Source: Methylomonas albis
GTDB lineage: Bacteria > Pseudomonadota > Gammaproteobacteria > Methylococcales > Methylomonadaceae
DNA: 64,000 nt
Direction: 5' to 3'
Assembly (NCBI RefSeq): GCF_014850955.1
Contig: NZ_JACXSS010000001.1
Span: forward strand, 3,286,001-3,350,000
Made by a program: the position numbers and the translations under genes. Positions within the stretch are counted from its first letter, which is position 1; every line of letters starts with the position of its first letter. A model generated the notes under the pieces. That model was not told where the DNA came from. It worked only from the letters and a program-made list of their open reading frames with translations, and did no database searches. Below are positions 28,087 to 38,511 of this stretch, in pieces.

Positions 28087-28257
28087 TTTTGCAAGGTTTT
28101 CGGCATCATATCCCCCTATATTTTCAACCGATACTAACCCGGACAGAACCGACTAATGGGCCAGCATTATCTATTCTTAGCCGCTCAAACCAAGAACCTG
28201 TCGGCTTTTTGTATTACCATAGTCAAGGGCTAGATCAAATTTATCGGGAGGCGGCAT

Positions 28258-28728
28258 ATGCAAGGTGACAAACAAGTCATAGCACATTTAAACGAATTAC
28301 TGGCGGGCGAACTGACGGCTATTGACCAGTACTTTATCCATTCCCGGATGTATCAAAACTGGGGCTTCAACAAATTATACGAACGCATCAATCACGAAGT
28401 GCAGGACGAAACCGGTCATGCCGATGCCTTAATAAAACGGATTTTGTTTCTGGAAGGCACACCGGATTTATCCAAGCGCGAACCGCTGGCAGTCGGCAGC
28501 GATGTGCCGGAGATGTTGAAAAACGATTTAGCGGTCGAATATAAGGTAGTCGCTGATTTGCGCAAAGTGATTGCCTATTGCGAAACGGTTCGCGATTATC
28601 AAACTCGGGAAATTCTGGAAATGATGCTGGACGATACCGAAGAGGACCACGCCCACTGGCTGGAACAACAATTGGGCATGATCAACATCATTGGTTTGCA
28701 AAATTATCTGCAATCGCAAATATCCTAA
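28258..28728 (+). CDS. bfr: Bacterioferritin-family protein lacking the haem-ligand methionine
   Basis: 156 residues, the usual bacterioferritin length. It forms a 24-mer iron store. Ferroxidase ligands are kept: E18 ([10 protein letters not shown]), E51/H54 ([19 protein letters not shown]), E94-equivalent ([10 protein letters not shown]) and the E/H pair in EEDHAHWLE. The methionine that binds haem between subunits in E. coli (Met52, DEM-KHAD) is replaced by threonine (DET-GHAD). It may be the haem-free partner of a two-subunit system. A strong ribosome site (GGGAGG) precedes ATG 28258. Confidence 0.92.
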   Translation: MQGDKQVIAHLNELLAGELTAIDQYFIHSRMYQNWGFNKLYERINHEVQDETGHADALIKRILFLEGTPDLSKREPLAVGSDVPEMLKNDLAVEYKVVADLRKVIAYCETVRDYQTREILEMMLDDTEEDHAHWLEQQLGMINIIGLQNYLQSQIS

Positions 28729-28752
28729 ATCCGCTTGGCAAACTGCTTATCC

Positions 28753-28788
28753 ATAACCGCCGTGTCTGTTAGCCACTGCGGTTATTTT
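28753..28788. terminator. Terminator between bfr and the convergent kinase gene
   Basis: An 8-bp stem ATAACCGC (28753-28760) with GCGGTTAT (28778-28785), followed by TTT. The stop codon of the minus-strand kinase gene (28782-28784) lies inside the stem, so it may serve both converging genes. Confidence 0.7.
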
Positions 28789-31700
28789 GTATCCGCCGCC
28801 TGTAAAGTTAACAAGGCGGCTTGATAATCGAAGTTGTCGATTTGCCGAGCAAACGCCGGGTACGAATCGCCCAACTTAGCCCGCAACAACTTCGAGGCTT
28901 CGCGCGCCACGCGGCTGGCTTGCGCATCCCCAATCGCCAGCAAGTTTGCCAGCTCGGCAACAACTTGATTCATATTTTCCGCATCGATAATCGCCTCGCC
29001 CACGTCGCCGCTTTCCGTTTGTAAGGGCAAAGCCAAGATAGCCCTTACCAGTTGCGTCAATTCGCTATCACACAAACCCGCCAACTCCATGCAACCCATC
29101 AAGCCGACATTCTCGGCTATCGCCTTGTCCAACTGGGAAGCCAGTTCCGCAACCTGCTTGGCACCCAGTGTGCCGGCAACGCCTTTTAAACAGTGACTAA
29201 TCCGTTTTGCTTCCTCGGGTGCGCCATTCGCTAAGTACGCCTTAATTTGTTTTACGTCTTCGCTATGGCTAGCGGCAAACATGTTCAGCAAGCGTTGATA
29301 TTTATCGACATCGCCCTTCACCACCGCAAGGCCTTGCCTGGTATCCAGGCCGTTAATGGACACTAAGGCGTCCGGCACGGCACCCGTGTTTACCGGTGTG
29401 CTTGGCAAGGGCCGACGCACTTGTCCAGCCTTATCCGCCGCGACAGAGCGCGGACCGGAACGCGATAACCAGCGCAACAAGGCCGCGTAAAGATCTTCCG
29501 GAATTACCGGCTTGGCAACAAAATCGTTCATACCGGCGGCGAGAGAAATATGCCGATCTTCCTCAAAAGCCGCGGCTGTCATCGCCAAAATGGGCAATTG
29601 GGCAAAACGGGGCTGCGCCCGTATCGCCCGAGTTGCCTCCAAACCATCCATTTCCGGCATTTGCACATCCATCAACACTAGATCGTAGGCGTTCTTGCCG
29701 ATTTTTTCGAGCGCGATCCGCCCGTTTTCGGCGGTGTCCACTGCCAAACCCACACCGTGTAATAACTCCAGCGCCACTTCCCGATTAATTGGATTGTCTT
29801 CCACCAACAACAAGCGCGCACCGGCATAATTTCTACGCAACATCATTTCCGCATCGGCGGGTTTTTCATTGGGTTCCAAAGGCATTACGCCATGACCGCG
29901 TTGCACCAACGCGGTAAACCAAAAGCGACTACCTTCACCCGCTACACTATCGACACCCGCATCCCCGCCCATCATATTTGCCAGACGGCGGGTAATTGCC
30001 AAACCCAAACCGGTACCGCCATACTTGCGGGTGGTAGACACATCGGCCTGAATAAAAGCCTCAAACAAGGTGGATTGTTGGTCCGCGTCGATACCGATTC
30101 CGGAATCGCTCACCTCAAAACGTAATAGCAAACCCGCGGCGCTTTCCGCCTGCACCATCGCCCGTAACCGAATGGAGCCGTGTTCCGTAAACTTGACCGC
30201 GTTAGTAGCGTAATTAAGCATGGCCTGCCGCAGACGCGTCGGATCGCCGCGCAGCCATTGCGGGACGCCCTCCCCATCCACTTCTATGGTCAAGGATTTG
30301 GCCCGCGCCTGTTCGGCGATGATGGAGCGGATGTGATCCAACACTGTCGCCAGGGAAAAATCGGTTTGCTCCAGTTCCAGGCGCCCAGCTTCAATCTTCG
30401 ATAAATCCAGCACATCGTTAATAATGGAAAGCAGGTGCTGAGCGGCATTGTCAATTTTGTCCAGACGGTCAGTTTGTTCCGGGTTGGGGTTGCCTTGCCG
30501 CAATAAATAGGTCAAACCGATGATGGCATTCATAGGTGTACGAATCTCGTGACTCATATTGGCCAAAAAAGCGCTCTTGGCTTGATTAGCGGAATCCGCC
30601 AACACTTTTGCCGCTTTCAGCTCCGCAGTGCGGCTGGCCACCAACTCTTCTAGGTGATGCCGATATTGATCCAGCTCTAGCGCTACGCGCTTTTTCTCGG
30701 TGATGTCTTCCTGTACCGCTACAAAATGGGTAATGCTACCGTCGGCTTGACGAATGGGTACGATGATGGCGAATTCCACATATTCGCTACCGTCCTTGCG
30801 TTTATTAATAAACTCGCCTTTCCAGGTCTGGCCGTGACCCAGCGCGGTCCAAAGAGCCCGATAATTTTCCGGCGGCGTTTTCTTAGATTGCAACATCCGC
30901 GGATTACGGCCGATAACCTCGTCGCGCTGGTAGCCGCTGACCTGCAAAAACGCCTCGTTAACGTATTCGATTTCGCCGTTCAGGTTGGTGATGATAATAC
31001 TGGCGGGACTCTGCTCTACCGCTTGCGCCAATTTACGTAGTTGCTGTTCGGTTCGTTTGCGCTCGCTAATATCCAGATTGACCCCAAACAGCATCATCGG
31101 TTTACCCGCAGCGTCGTATTGCGCGCGGCCCTTGCTGCTCAGCCAGCGGGTTTCGCCGGATGGCAAAATATAGCGAAACTCCACCTCGAACGCCTCGCCA
31201 CGCAAAATGCGGCTTCCCCACTGCGCATCAATCAAATGCTGATCATCCGGATGCACCCTTGCTCGCCAGTCGGCGTTGAAACGCACACTTCCGGGTTCCA
31301 AGCCATACAGACGCTCGCATTCCGGCGACCAATAACCGTGATCGTTGACAATATCCCAATCCCAAATCCCGACATGCGCACCTTCCTGGGCCAGCATTAA
31401 ACGCCGTTCGCTCTCGCGCAAGGCTTCCGCAGCGGCTTCGGCGTGGCGCCGGGCCGCGATGGCATCTTCCATCAAATTCAATGCCGCCAGTTGCGCCTGA
31501 TGTTGCTCTAACAGCGCCTGTTCCTGGCTTTGCCGCAAGGCCTGCTCCGCTTCACGCCTAATCCGGCGTTGATCACGCTCTTCAACCGCACGACTTATGG
31601 ATGGCAACAGGCGCAGCAAATTATCCTTAAATACGAAATCAACCATACCTAGCCGCAACAGCTCCATCGCAACTTCCTCGCCCACACTGCCGGATACCAA

Positions 31701-31943
31701 AATAACCGGCAAATCCGCGTTCAGGGCTTGAATGGATTGCAAGGTATCGCGAATATCCATCCCCGGCACGTTGTAATCCGACAATACCAAGTCCCACTCA
31801 TCTTGCAAGGCCAGCGCCAGCGACGCGTTGCTGTCTACACGCCGACATTCCACGGCCATACTGCTCTGATGCAAGTGACGCTCCAGCAACAGATAATCAG
31901 CCTGTACGTCCTCGATGATCAGACATTTCAATAAAGCTTTCAT
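28782..31943 (-). CDS. Soluble hybrid histidine kinase (REC-PAS-PAS-HisKA-HATPase-REC-Hpt)
   Basis: 1053 residues without membrane segments. Order: N-terminal receiver (about 5-125, [12 protein letters not shown]), a coiled coil, two PAS domains (about 185-300 and 310-430, the first ending [11 protein letters not shown]), HisKA with the phospho-accepting His near residue 464 ([11 protein letters not shown]), HATPase with VSDSGIGI and GGTGLGLAI boxes, a receiver ([26 protein letters not shown]) and a C-terminal Hpt domain ([14 protein letters not shown]). This is a full internal phosphorelay, BarA/ArcB-like. It ends a seven-gene operon, 13 bases after the stand-alone receiver. Confidence 0.93.
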   Translation of the reverse strand: MKALLKCLIIEDVQADYLLLERHLHQSSMAVECRRVDSNASLALALQDEWDLVLSDYNVPGMDIRDTLQSIQALNADLPVILVSGSVGEEVAMELLRLGMVDFVFKDNLLRLLPSISRAVEERDQRRIRREAEQALRQSQEQALLEQHQAQLAALNLMEDAIAARRHAEAAAEALRESERRLMLAQEGAHVGIWDWDIVNDHGYWSPECERLYGLEPGSVRFNADWRARVHPDDQHLIDAQWGSRILRGEAFEVEFRYILPSGETRWLSSKGRAQYDAAGKPMMLFGVNLDISERKRTEQQLRKLAQAVEQSPASIIITNLNGEIEYVNEAFLQVSGYQRDEVIGRNPRMLQSKKTPPENYRALWTALGHGQTWKGEFINKRKDGSEYVEFAIIVPIRQADGSITHFVAVQEDITEKKRVALELDQYRHHLEELVASRTAELKAAKVLADSANQAKSAFLANMSHEIRTPMNAIIGLTYLLRQGNPNPEQTDRLDKIDNAAQHLLSIINDVLDLSKIEAGRLELEQTDFSLATVLDHIRSIIAEQARAKSLTIEVDGEGVPQWLRGDPTRLRQAMLNYATNAVKFTEHGSIRLRAMVQAESAAGLLLRFEVSDSGIGIDADQQSTLFEAFIQADVSTTRKYGGTGLGLAITRRLANMMGGDAGVDSVAGEGSRFWFTALVQRGHGVMPLEPNEKPADAEMMLRRNYAGARLLLVEDNPINREVALELLHGVGLAVDTAENGRIALEKIGKNAYDLVLMDVQMPEMDGLEATRAIRAQPRFAQLPILAMTAAAFEEDRHISLAAGMNDFVAKPVIPEDLYAALLRWLSRSGPRSVAADKAGQVRRPLPSTPVNTGAVPDALVSINGLDTRQGLAVVKGDVDKYQRLLNMFAASHSEDVKQIKAYLANGAPEEAKRISHCLKGVAGTLGAKQVAELASQLDKAIAENVGLMGCMELAGLCDSELTQLVRAILALPLQTESGDVGEAIIDAENMNQVVAELANLLAIGDAQASRVAREASKLLRAKLGDSYPAFARQIDNFDYQAALLTLQAADTK

Positions 31944-31956
31944 ACGCGTAGCACGC

Positions 31957-32394
31957 TCAATGCGGCGGCTCGTTGGTGGCTAACCAATACACGCCCAAAC
32001 TCGCCACAGTCTCGGCAAACTCACCAAAGTCCACCGGTTTACGCACAAAACTATTCGCACCGACCTGATAGCTTTTAATTCGATCGCGCTCTTCATCCGA
32101 AGAGGTCAAAATCACCACTGGTAATAAAGCCGTACGGCTGTCAGCACGTATCCGTTCCAGAACATCAAGGCCGGACAGCCTGGGCAAGCCAATATCCAGA
32201 AGCATCACAGTCGGTAGATCCGGCCCTTCGCGATTCGCAAACTCACCGGTCTTGAACAGAAAATCCAAGGCCTGTTGGCCATCTCGCACTATATCCACCT
32301 GATTTGCCAAATTCGCTTTGCGCAGGGCGCGCAAAGTCAGCATTTCGTCTTGAGGATTGTCTTCCACCAACAAGATGGTTTTGGCGTTATTCAT
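31957..32394 (-). CDS. Stand-alone receiver (CheY/Rcp1-like response regulator)
   Basis: 145 residues consisting of one receiver domain. The acidic pair ([11 protein letters not shown]), the phospho-Asp in [12 protein letters not shown], the Thr/Ser (VILTSSDEE) and Lys (VRKPVDF) are all present. The long alpha4-type loop ([14 protein letters not shown]) is typical of Rcp1-like phytochrome-partner receivers. It overlaps the upstream kinase gene by four bases and is probably the phosphate acceptor of that kinase or a shuttle between the two hybrids. Confidence 0.93.
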   Translation of the reverse strand: MNNAKTILLVEDNPQDEMLTLRALRKANLANQVDIVRDGQQALDFLFKTGEFANREGPDLPTVMLLDIGLPRLSGLDVLERIRADSRTALLPVVILTSSDEERDRIKSYQVGANSFVRKPVDFGEFAETVASLGVYWLATNEPPH

Positions 32395-35300
32395 ACAACC
32401 TCCTGCTTATCCGCCACAGAGCCGGCAATCAACTCCGGTAAGGTAAAACAAAAAACCGCACCCTTGCCCGGCTCACCACTGGCCTCGATAGTGCCGCCAT
32501 GGCGAAACACAATACGCTGTACGGTAGCCAGCCCAATACCTATCCCCGGAAACTCATCCTGGCGATGCAAGCGCTGAAACGGCTGGAATAAGCGGCCAGC
32601 ATGGACCATATCGAACCCGGCACCGTTGTCGGAAATGCAAAAACGCTGCTTCCCGCCGAGCTGTTCGCTATAAAAACGTATGCTGGCCGTCTGCGTGTTT
32701 GCGGTGTATTTCCAGGCGTTTTCCAGTAGATTGCGGAGCAGCGCTTCGATCATACGCTTATCGCCGTTGGCCAACATCCCCGCTTCGACATCAATATCCA
32801 GCCGGCGTTCCGGCCAATCCCGTTGCAGGTCGGCCAAGATTTTTTCACCCAGGGTGCTGAGATCGATCCGATCAACTGCCAACACACCGCGTGTAGTACG
32901 CGAAAGAACCAACAAGCCGTCGATCAATTCGCTCATCTTGCTGCTGGCGATTTGTATCTGTTTCAGAAACACTTGCGCGTCGCCTGGTAACTGATCACCG
33001 TAATCTTCGGAAAGCGCCTGACTAAAGCCACTCATAGCCCGCAACGGTGCGCGCAAATCGTGCGAAACCGCATAAGCAAAGCTATCCAACTCCTGATTTG
33101 CGGCGCTGAGCTCGGCGGTGCGGGCAAGCACACGTTGCTCCAAATCGTTGTTAAGCCGGCGAATTTCTTCCTTTGCCAGTTTTCTATCGCTTATATCTTC
33201 TATGGAAATGATGACACCACCTATCGCCGCATTCTCGTCGCTCCAGGGCGAAACCACCCACCGCAGCCAGCGCATAGTGCCGTCCGCCTGTACCCACAAA
33301 TCTTCGTCATTGTTAATCGTGGCACCGCTCAAACCCTGTTGATGAATATCTCGCCAATTGGCCGGCATATCCGGATTAACTTGGTAATAGTTCAGCCCCA
33401 TCAAACTCGCCTGCCCACTCCCGAAATCCGCTAGCCAGCGGCCGCTGACGGACAGATAGTTCATCTCTTTGTCGAACATCGCGATACTGATAGGTGCATG
33501 TTGAATAAAGGTCTTCAACTGGGCTTGCGATTTATTCAGGCTTTCCTCGAAAAGTTTACGCTCGGTAATGTCTTCAATCACCGAAATAAAATAATTCGAA
33601 CTAGCGTCCGCGCTGCGTACTAACGCGACCGTCAGATTAATCCAAATCAACTCGCCGCCTTTGCGAATATAGCGTTTTTCCATCGAGTAGTTTGGGATTT
33701 CCCCAGCTAGCAATTGCTGGAGATAAGTCATATCGGTTTCCAGATCGTCCGGATGCGTAATATCCTGGAAGCTAAGTGCTAATAGCTCGTCATGACTGTA
33801 AGCCACTATTTCGCAGAGTTTGCGGTTAACCCGCAACCAACGGCCATCCGGGGCAACCAGCGCTATGCCTACCGCCGCTTGTTCAAAAGTGGCCTCAAAG
33901 CGCCGTTCACTTGCACTCAGCTTGGCAGCGTTACGCTGCCGCACCTCAATCAATCCGTGAATCCGCGCCAGTAACTCATCCACCAAAAAGGGTTTATTTA
34001 TATAATCCTGTACGCCTTGATTCAGCATCCGTACCCGTTGTTCATCCTCGGCTTTGGCGGTCAGCATCACAATAGGCACATCTAGCAGAATCTGTTGCCG
34101 GCGCAACTCGATGACCATTTGATCGCCACTCATTAAGGGCATCATCAAATCGCATAAAATCAGGTCGGGGCGCAAATTTCTCGCCAACGCCAAGCCTTCC
34201 CGACCATCGTAAGCGCTGGCTACTCGATAGTATGGCTGCAAGGTATCGACGATAAACGCGTTCATGTCGGCATTGTCTTCCACGACCAGTATCAAGGGTG
34301 TGTTAGCGTCATCAGCATCCACAACAGTAGTCGCGCGCAATTGCTGGGAAGGCGAACGATTTTTAGCAGAGCTTTGTAAATTGAAATTGGGATCTAGTCG
34401 CGTGGAGGTGTCTCTAACCAGCGTTCCTGACGGCGCTTGTAATGGCAAACTCACGCTGAATAAAGCCCCTCCGTCCACTGCCTGGTTTAAGGTAACCGAG
34501 CCGAGATGCAGTTCGGTAAACTCTTTAACGATGGCCAATCCCAAGCCAGTGCCGCCAAAGCGTCGCTGCGCCCCGCCCTCGACTTGCCGGAAACGTTCGA
34601 AAACTACCTCCCGCATGTCTTCAGGTATGCCGGGGCCATTGTCTTCTACCATAATAACGGCCATACCCGCATTCTCACGTAGCGTCACACGGATGTTTCC
34701 ACCGTCGGGTGTAAATTTGAAGGCATTAGCCAGCAGGTTAAGTAAAACGCGCTGTATTTTTTCACCATCTGCTTCCCCTCTAATCGGCACCGGCACATCT
34801 AAGCAGTAGCTAATGTTTTTTTCCTTGGCTAACGAATCGAACTGCGAGGCTACCGCACGCGTTAATTCGCCAAGATCTATGTACGCATAATCGACCGCCA
34901 TATGGCCCGCTTCCAGCTTGGCGACATCCAATAAGTCGCTGACTTGGCGATACAATAAGCGGGCATTGCGCAGGATTAATTCATCTTCGCCGCGCTCTGC
35001 CGCAGAAAGACTATCCAGAGCCAATCGCCGGGTTAACGGACTGATAATCAGGGTTAAAGGCGTACGCAACTCGTGGCTGATATTGGCAAAGAATTCAGTC
35101 TTGAGCCGATCCAACTCCAGGGATTTTTGATACAGCTGAGTAATTTCCTCCTTTGCGGCACTTGTTTGTGCCAAGGCGGATTCCGTATTTTGTTGCGCCG
35201 TGCGCAGACGTCCATGGGTATCGCTGAATAAATAACCCATTATCAGAAACATACCAACCGAATAGAAATTAGCCGGCTTATCCATTGCCCAGCTCATTTG

Positions 35301-35510
35301 CGGCGGGATAAAAAAATACCAAACCAAGCCCGCGCTTAAAAAGGTGCTGACCAGCCCACCCTTAAAACCGCCAAGACGGGCACTGAAAAATACCGTCGGG
35401 AAGAATAAGAACCAAACGAATGGGCTAATCCAGGGCCAGAGCAACCATTGCAAGGCCAAGGCAAACAAGGGTAAGAGTATCGATAGCAACAGACGAGTAC
35501 GTTTCATCAT
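32391..35510 (-). CDS. Membrane hybrid histidine kinase with two transmitter modules (DUF4118-HisKA-HATPase-REC-PAS-PAS-HisKA-HATPase)
   Basis: 1039 residues. Residues 1-95 hold KdpD-like DUF4118 helices (PWISPFVWFLFFPTVFFSAR). A first transmitter follows with His near 145 (NISHELRTPLT) and [10 protein letters not shown]. Next come a receiver (about 405-525, LILCDLMMPLMSG), two PAS domains (about 540-665 and 670-795) and a second transmitter of the phytochrome-like class (AYAVSHDLRAPLR, His near 816; GIGIGLATVQ). Two complete kinase cores in one chain is unusual. The PAS sequences suggest sensing of redox or small ligands. It lies 13 bases downstream of the frameshifted sensor gene. Confidence 0.9.
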   Translation of the reverse strand: MMKRTRLLLSILLPLFALALQWLLWPWISPFVWFLFFPTVFFSARLGGFKGGLVSTFLSAGLVWYFFIPPQMSWAMDKPANFYSVGMFLIMGYLFSDTHGRLRTAQQNTESALAQTSAAKEEITQLYQKSLELDRLKTEFFANISHELRTPLTLIISPLTRRLALDSLSAAERGEDELILRNARLLYRQVSDLLDVAKLEAGHMAVDYAYIDLGELTRAVASQFDSLAKEKNISYCLDVPVPIRGEADGEKIQRVLLNLLANAFKFTPDGGNIRVTLRENAGMAVIMVEDNGPGIPEDMREVVFERFRQVEGGAQRRFGGTGLGLAIVKEFTELHLGSVTLNQAVDGGALFSVSLPLQAPSGTLVRDTSTRLDPNFNLQSSAKNRSPSQQLRATTVVDADDANTPLILVVEDNADMNAFIVDTLQPYYRVASAYDGREGLALARNLRPDLILCDLMMPLMSGDQMVIELRRQQILLDVPIVMLTAKAEDEQRVRMLNQGVQDYINKPFLVDELLARIHGLIEVRQRNAAKLSASERRFEATFEQAAVGIALVAPDGRWLRVNRKLCEIVAYSHDELLALSFQDITHPDDLETDMTYLQQLLAGEIPNYSMEKRYIRKGGELIWINLTVALVRSADASSNYFISVIEDITERKLFEESLNKSQAQLKTFIQHAPISIAMFDKEMNYLSVSGRWLADFGSGQASLMGLNYYQVNPDMPANWRDIHQQGLSGATINNDEDLWVQADGTMRWLRWVVSPWSDENAAIGGVIISIEDISDRKLAKEEIRRLNNDLEQRVLARTAELSAANQELDSFAYAVSHDLRAPLRAMSGFSQALSEDYGDQLPGDAQVFLKQIQIASSKMSELIDGLLVLSRTTRGVLAVDRIDLSTLGEKILADLQRDWPERRLDIDVEAGMLANGDKRMIEALLRNLLENAWKYTANTQTASIRFYSEQLGGKQRFCISDNGAGFDMVHAGRLFQPFQRLHRQDEFPGIGIGLATVQRIVFRHGGTIEASGEPGKGAVFCFTLPELIAGSVADKQEVV

Positions 35511-35523
35511 GAAGTATCCTCAT

Positions 35524-36290
35524 TTAACGACGCGCATCCGCATCCAGGAATGCTAGTGGATAAGCCGACCCTTGACTAAGCTGCCGACTCAGATCGTTGA
35601 TCTGTTGCTTGAGTGCAATCATGTCTATTTCACGACCGACCATGGCCCGGTTGAAGCGCTGTAGTGCATCGGTTTGCTCCCGTAGAGCAGCTTCGGCGGC
35701 TTTGCGCTCACTAATGTCCAAAACATAAGCACCTCGACGAACGGGGTTGCCATCGCCGGACTTTATCACAGTAACGTCCATCATCACCGGAAAACGACTA
35801 CTGTCTTTGCGTTGATGTTCGGCCTCGAATACACCATGACAGGGGTATCCAGAAGCTCGATCCACTGTTTGACCTGATCCACTAAATCGCCCGGATAAAC
35901 CATTAGTACCGGTTTACCGATCAATTCTTCCGCGGTATATCCGCGCTCCGCAGCAAATACCGGATTCACCGCCAAAAATAAATTGGTCTGCGCATCGGCA
36001 ATCGCTAAGCTGCGATACGGTGGCAACAACTGATACCGGGTAACGACGGCCGCTATCACGGCGGTCGATAATCCTGGCCCTAAGCCGCCGAGTAAGGCAC
36101 TAACGATCACCGGTAACAAAAACAGCAATAGCAGCGTGCGTTCGCCGAAGGATGCCGGCAAATACAGACGGATTGCCAGCGCAATCAAAACCAGAACGAC
36201 TGCGACTAGATAAGCAAGTCTGTGCCTATGTTGATAACGGGGTCTCAACCGCTTGGAAAAAGTGCCGAATGAGCCTTCGGTGCCACTCAT
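35524..36290 (-). pseudogene. DUF4118-PAS membrane sensor without kinase, interrupted by a frameshift
   Basis: The first frame (from 36290) gives membrane helices (LAYLVAVVLVLIALAIRLYL, LLLLFLLPVIVSALLGGLGP) and the start of a PAS domain (FAAERGYTAEELIGKPVL). The frame is lost in a four-C run at 35842-35845 (GGGG on the plus strand). Translation would go out of frame, while the sense continues as PCHGVFEAEHQRKDSSRFPV and DISERKAAEAALREQ to a stop at 35524. One more C would repair it. The C terminus FNRAMVGREIDMIALKQQ, then NDLSRQL and YPLAFLDAD matches the tail of the next protein. It has no transmitter domain. Confidence 0.75.
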
Positions 36291-38494
36291 AAGTCACCGG
36301 CGTCCGTAGCGTGTTTATCGTCGTTTAGAAAGGTCAATGCATAGGGCGGTTGCCGGCCAAGCTCCTTAGACAATGCGTTGACTTGCTGTTTTAGTTTAAC
36401 CATATCCAGCTCTCGGCCAACCATGGCCCGGTTAAAGCGTTCCAGCTCGTCATTGCGAACCTTTAATTCCGCGGCCTGGCTATTTAGCTTGTCTTCGTCA
36501 ACCTTACGCGCGCTAACATCCAGGATGAAGCCGATAACTGCCGGCCGCTGCTGGTACTCCAGACTCCGGCCGTGTACTTCGACATAAATACGGTGTCCGG
36601 CCCGATGTAGGCCTTCAAATCGATACTGAAGGTTTTCAACCTCGCCATTAATCCGCCTGCGCAAGTTTTCCAAGACCATCGGCAGGTCTTGCGGGCTAAC
36701 CAAATCGGCAACCGTTTTGCTGCTGACAATATCTTCTGCCCGTTCATAGCCGAAGATGGCCGCAAATCCCTGATTGACATAAACGAAACGCCCTTCTTGG
36801 ATGATATATATGCCCGCCAGCGACTGCTCCACCAAACCGCGAAAGCGCGCCTCGCTGTCGCGTAACTCAAGCTCCGCCTGTTTGCGTTCGGTAATATCGC
36901 GCGAGATACCGAACAGCCCTATCACTTTACCGTTCGCATCGCGCAACGGCCCTTTGGTCGCCAGGAACACTCTCGGTCCATAGCGGGTATCTAGCGTCTC
37001 TTCTTCCGTCAGGGTTATATTTTCTTTCACTACTCGGCGGCCAAATGCCTTTAAGTGCTCGGATTGATGGTGCGGAAATATGGCCGTATCGTCTTGACCC
37101 AATACCTCTTCAACCGGCTTACCGACAAAATTACAGGCCGCAGTGTTAAATAGCATGTAACGCCCATCAAGATCCTTGGCATAGATGGCGTCAACGGACA
37201 GATCGGATATCGCGGCTAACAAATTAAGCGCCCGCAGACGCTCCGCTTGAGATTTCTGCATCGCCCTGGCCAATGCCAGGCTTTGACTTTGGCGCAATAG
37301 ATAAAAACCCGCGCAGACTATAAAAATAGTCAGGCTCCCGACACAAATGATCCAAACCGCTTCGCTTCTGGCCTTTGCATAGATTTCGACCTTATCCAGC
37401 TTGGTCAATAACAACCAGTCTGTGCCGCCTATCGCCTGAACCAGACCAATCACGGGAGCATTACGATAATCCTTACCCTCCAGCACTTTATTTAGGCTAG
37501 GTTCGCTTTGCAGCGCTTTGGTGGCCAACAAGTTTGTGGTTTGGTAGGACAAACGGAACGATGCTGCCGCATCCGGCCGAAAACGCAAGGGACATATATA
37601 GAGAATGTCATCGCCGCTACGTCGAAACAGCAAGGTTTCGCCACTGGCACTGGCCATCGGCCATCTCTCCAACACCGGAAAAAGCCACTCGCTAAGATCG
37701 ATATGCATCACAATCAACGGCGCAGCTATCGGCCGGGCGGTCAGCGGCACGACCAAATCCAGTCGCACGCGTCCGTCATTATCTCGATAAGGATTGACCA
37801 ATTGGACTTGCCGAGTTTTTGTCGACAACTCTGCAGCCGTTAACGCCTCCGGCAAGATTGTCGCGGGAGCATTTGCTGAACGCCATAAACGCTCACCTTG
37901 GGGATTAAGCACACTGATAGCCGAAATCCCACGGCTTTTAGCAAATTGCTCCAATCGGGTTTGCAGGCGTTCGGCACTGTGCATATCCCCATCGACCTGC
38001 CAACGTTGATATTGTTCGATGAAAAATTCGCTGGTTTGGATAAAATCCGCGTCGCCGCGCCGTTCATGGAGCCAGTCGCCGATTTGTCTGGACTTTAGGG
38101 CCGCGACGGCCTGCAGCCGACCGAACTCTTCTTGTGTGTGTTGCTCGATTGTCAGAAGCACCGTCGCCACCATCAAAGCCAAAATGACGGCTATCAACAA
38201 GCCTAACGCTAACAACAGACGGCGGGGAGCGGGGGGAGCGTGTTGCGAATCGGCGTTTCGGCCAAACCAGCGCAGCATCAAGCCATAGAGAAGTAAAGAG
38301 GTAATAAGCACATAAACCCAGCCTTTCAACATACTGGCTAGGATAAGCTGGTCGGGGTCCCTGAAAATTTGATGTATCAGCTGATCGGACACCAAAATCC
38401 AGCTGGCGGCAAATATGGCATACGCCAACACTACAGCTAATATACTTTTGTGGCTGACCTGCGCTGGTGTTGAGTTATCGTTATTCGACAGCAT
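36287..38494 (-). CDS. Membrane sensor with periplasmic dCache-like region and two PAS domains, no output domain
   Basis: 735 residues. Hydrophobic segments lie at about 18-38, 57-72, 92-112 and 380-400, with a ~265-residue periplasmic region that resembles a double Cache sensor (LKSRQIGDWLHERRGDADFI motif). Two PAS domains follow (about 430-550, 555-680; GIYIIQEGRFVYVNQGFAAIF). The chain ends in a coiled tail RFNRAMVGRELDMVKLKQQ, then VNALSKELG and YALTFLND. There is no kinase, cyclase or EAL domain, so it must signal through a partner. The start overlaps the stop of the upstream gene spacing by 18 bases and its stop overlaps the next start by four. Confidence 0.85.
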   Translation of the reverse strand: MLSNNDNSTPAQVSHKSILAVVLAYAIFAASWILVSDQLIHQIFRDPDQLILASMLKGWVYVLITSLLLYGLMLRWFGRNADSQHAPPAPRRLLLALGLLIAVILALMVATVLLTIEQHTQEEFGRLQAVAALKSRQIGDWLHERRGDADFIQTSEFFIEQYQRWQVDGDMHSAERLQTRLEQFAKSRGISAISVLNPQGERLWRSANAPATILPEALTAAELSTKTRQVQLVNPYRDNDGRVRLDLVVPLTARPIAAPLIVMHIDLSEWLFPVLERWPMASASGETLLFRRSGDDILYICPLRFRPDAAASFRLSYQTTNLLATKALQSEPSLNKVLEGKDYRNAPVIGLVQAIGGTDWLLLTKLDKVEIYAKARSEAVWIICVGSLTIFIVCAGFYLLRQSQSLALARAMQKSQAERLRALNLLAAISDLSVDAIYAKDLDGRYMLFNTAACNFVGKPVEEVLGQDDTAIFPHHQSEHLKAFGRRVVKENITLTEEETLDTRYGPRVFLATKGPLRDANGKVIGLFGISRDITERKQAELELRDSEARFRGLVEQSLAGIYIIQEGRFVYVNQGFAAIFGYERAEDIVSSKTVADLVSPQDLPMVLENLRRRINGEVENLQYRFEGLHRAGHRIYVEVHGRSLEYQQRPAVIGFILDVSARKVDEDKLNSQAAELKVRNDELERFNRAMVGRELDMVKLKQQVNALSKELGRQPPYALTFLNDDKHATDAGDL

Positions 38495-38511
38495 GGGCTT
38501 ACAAAATCGAA

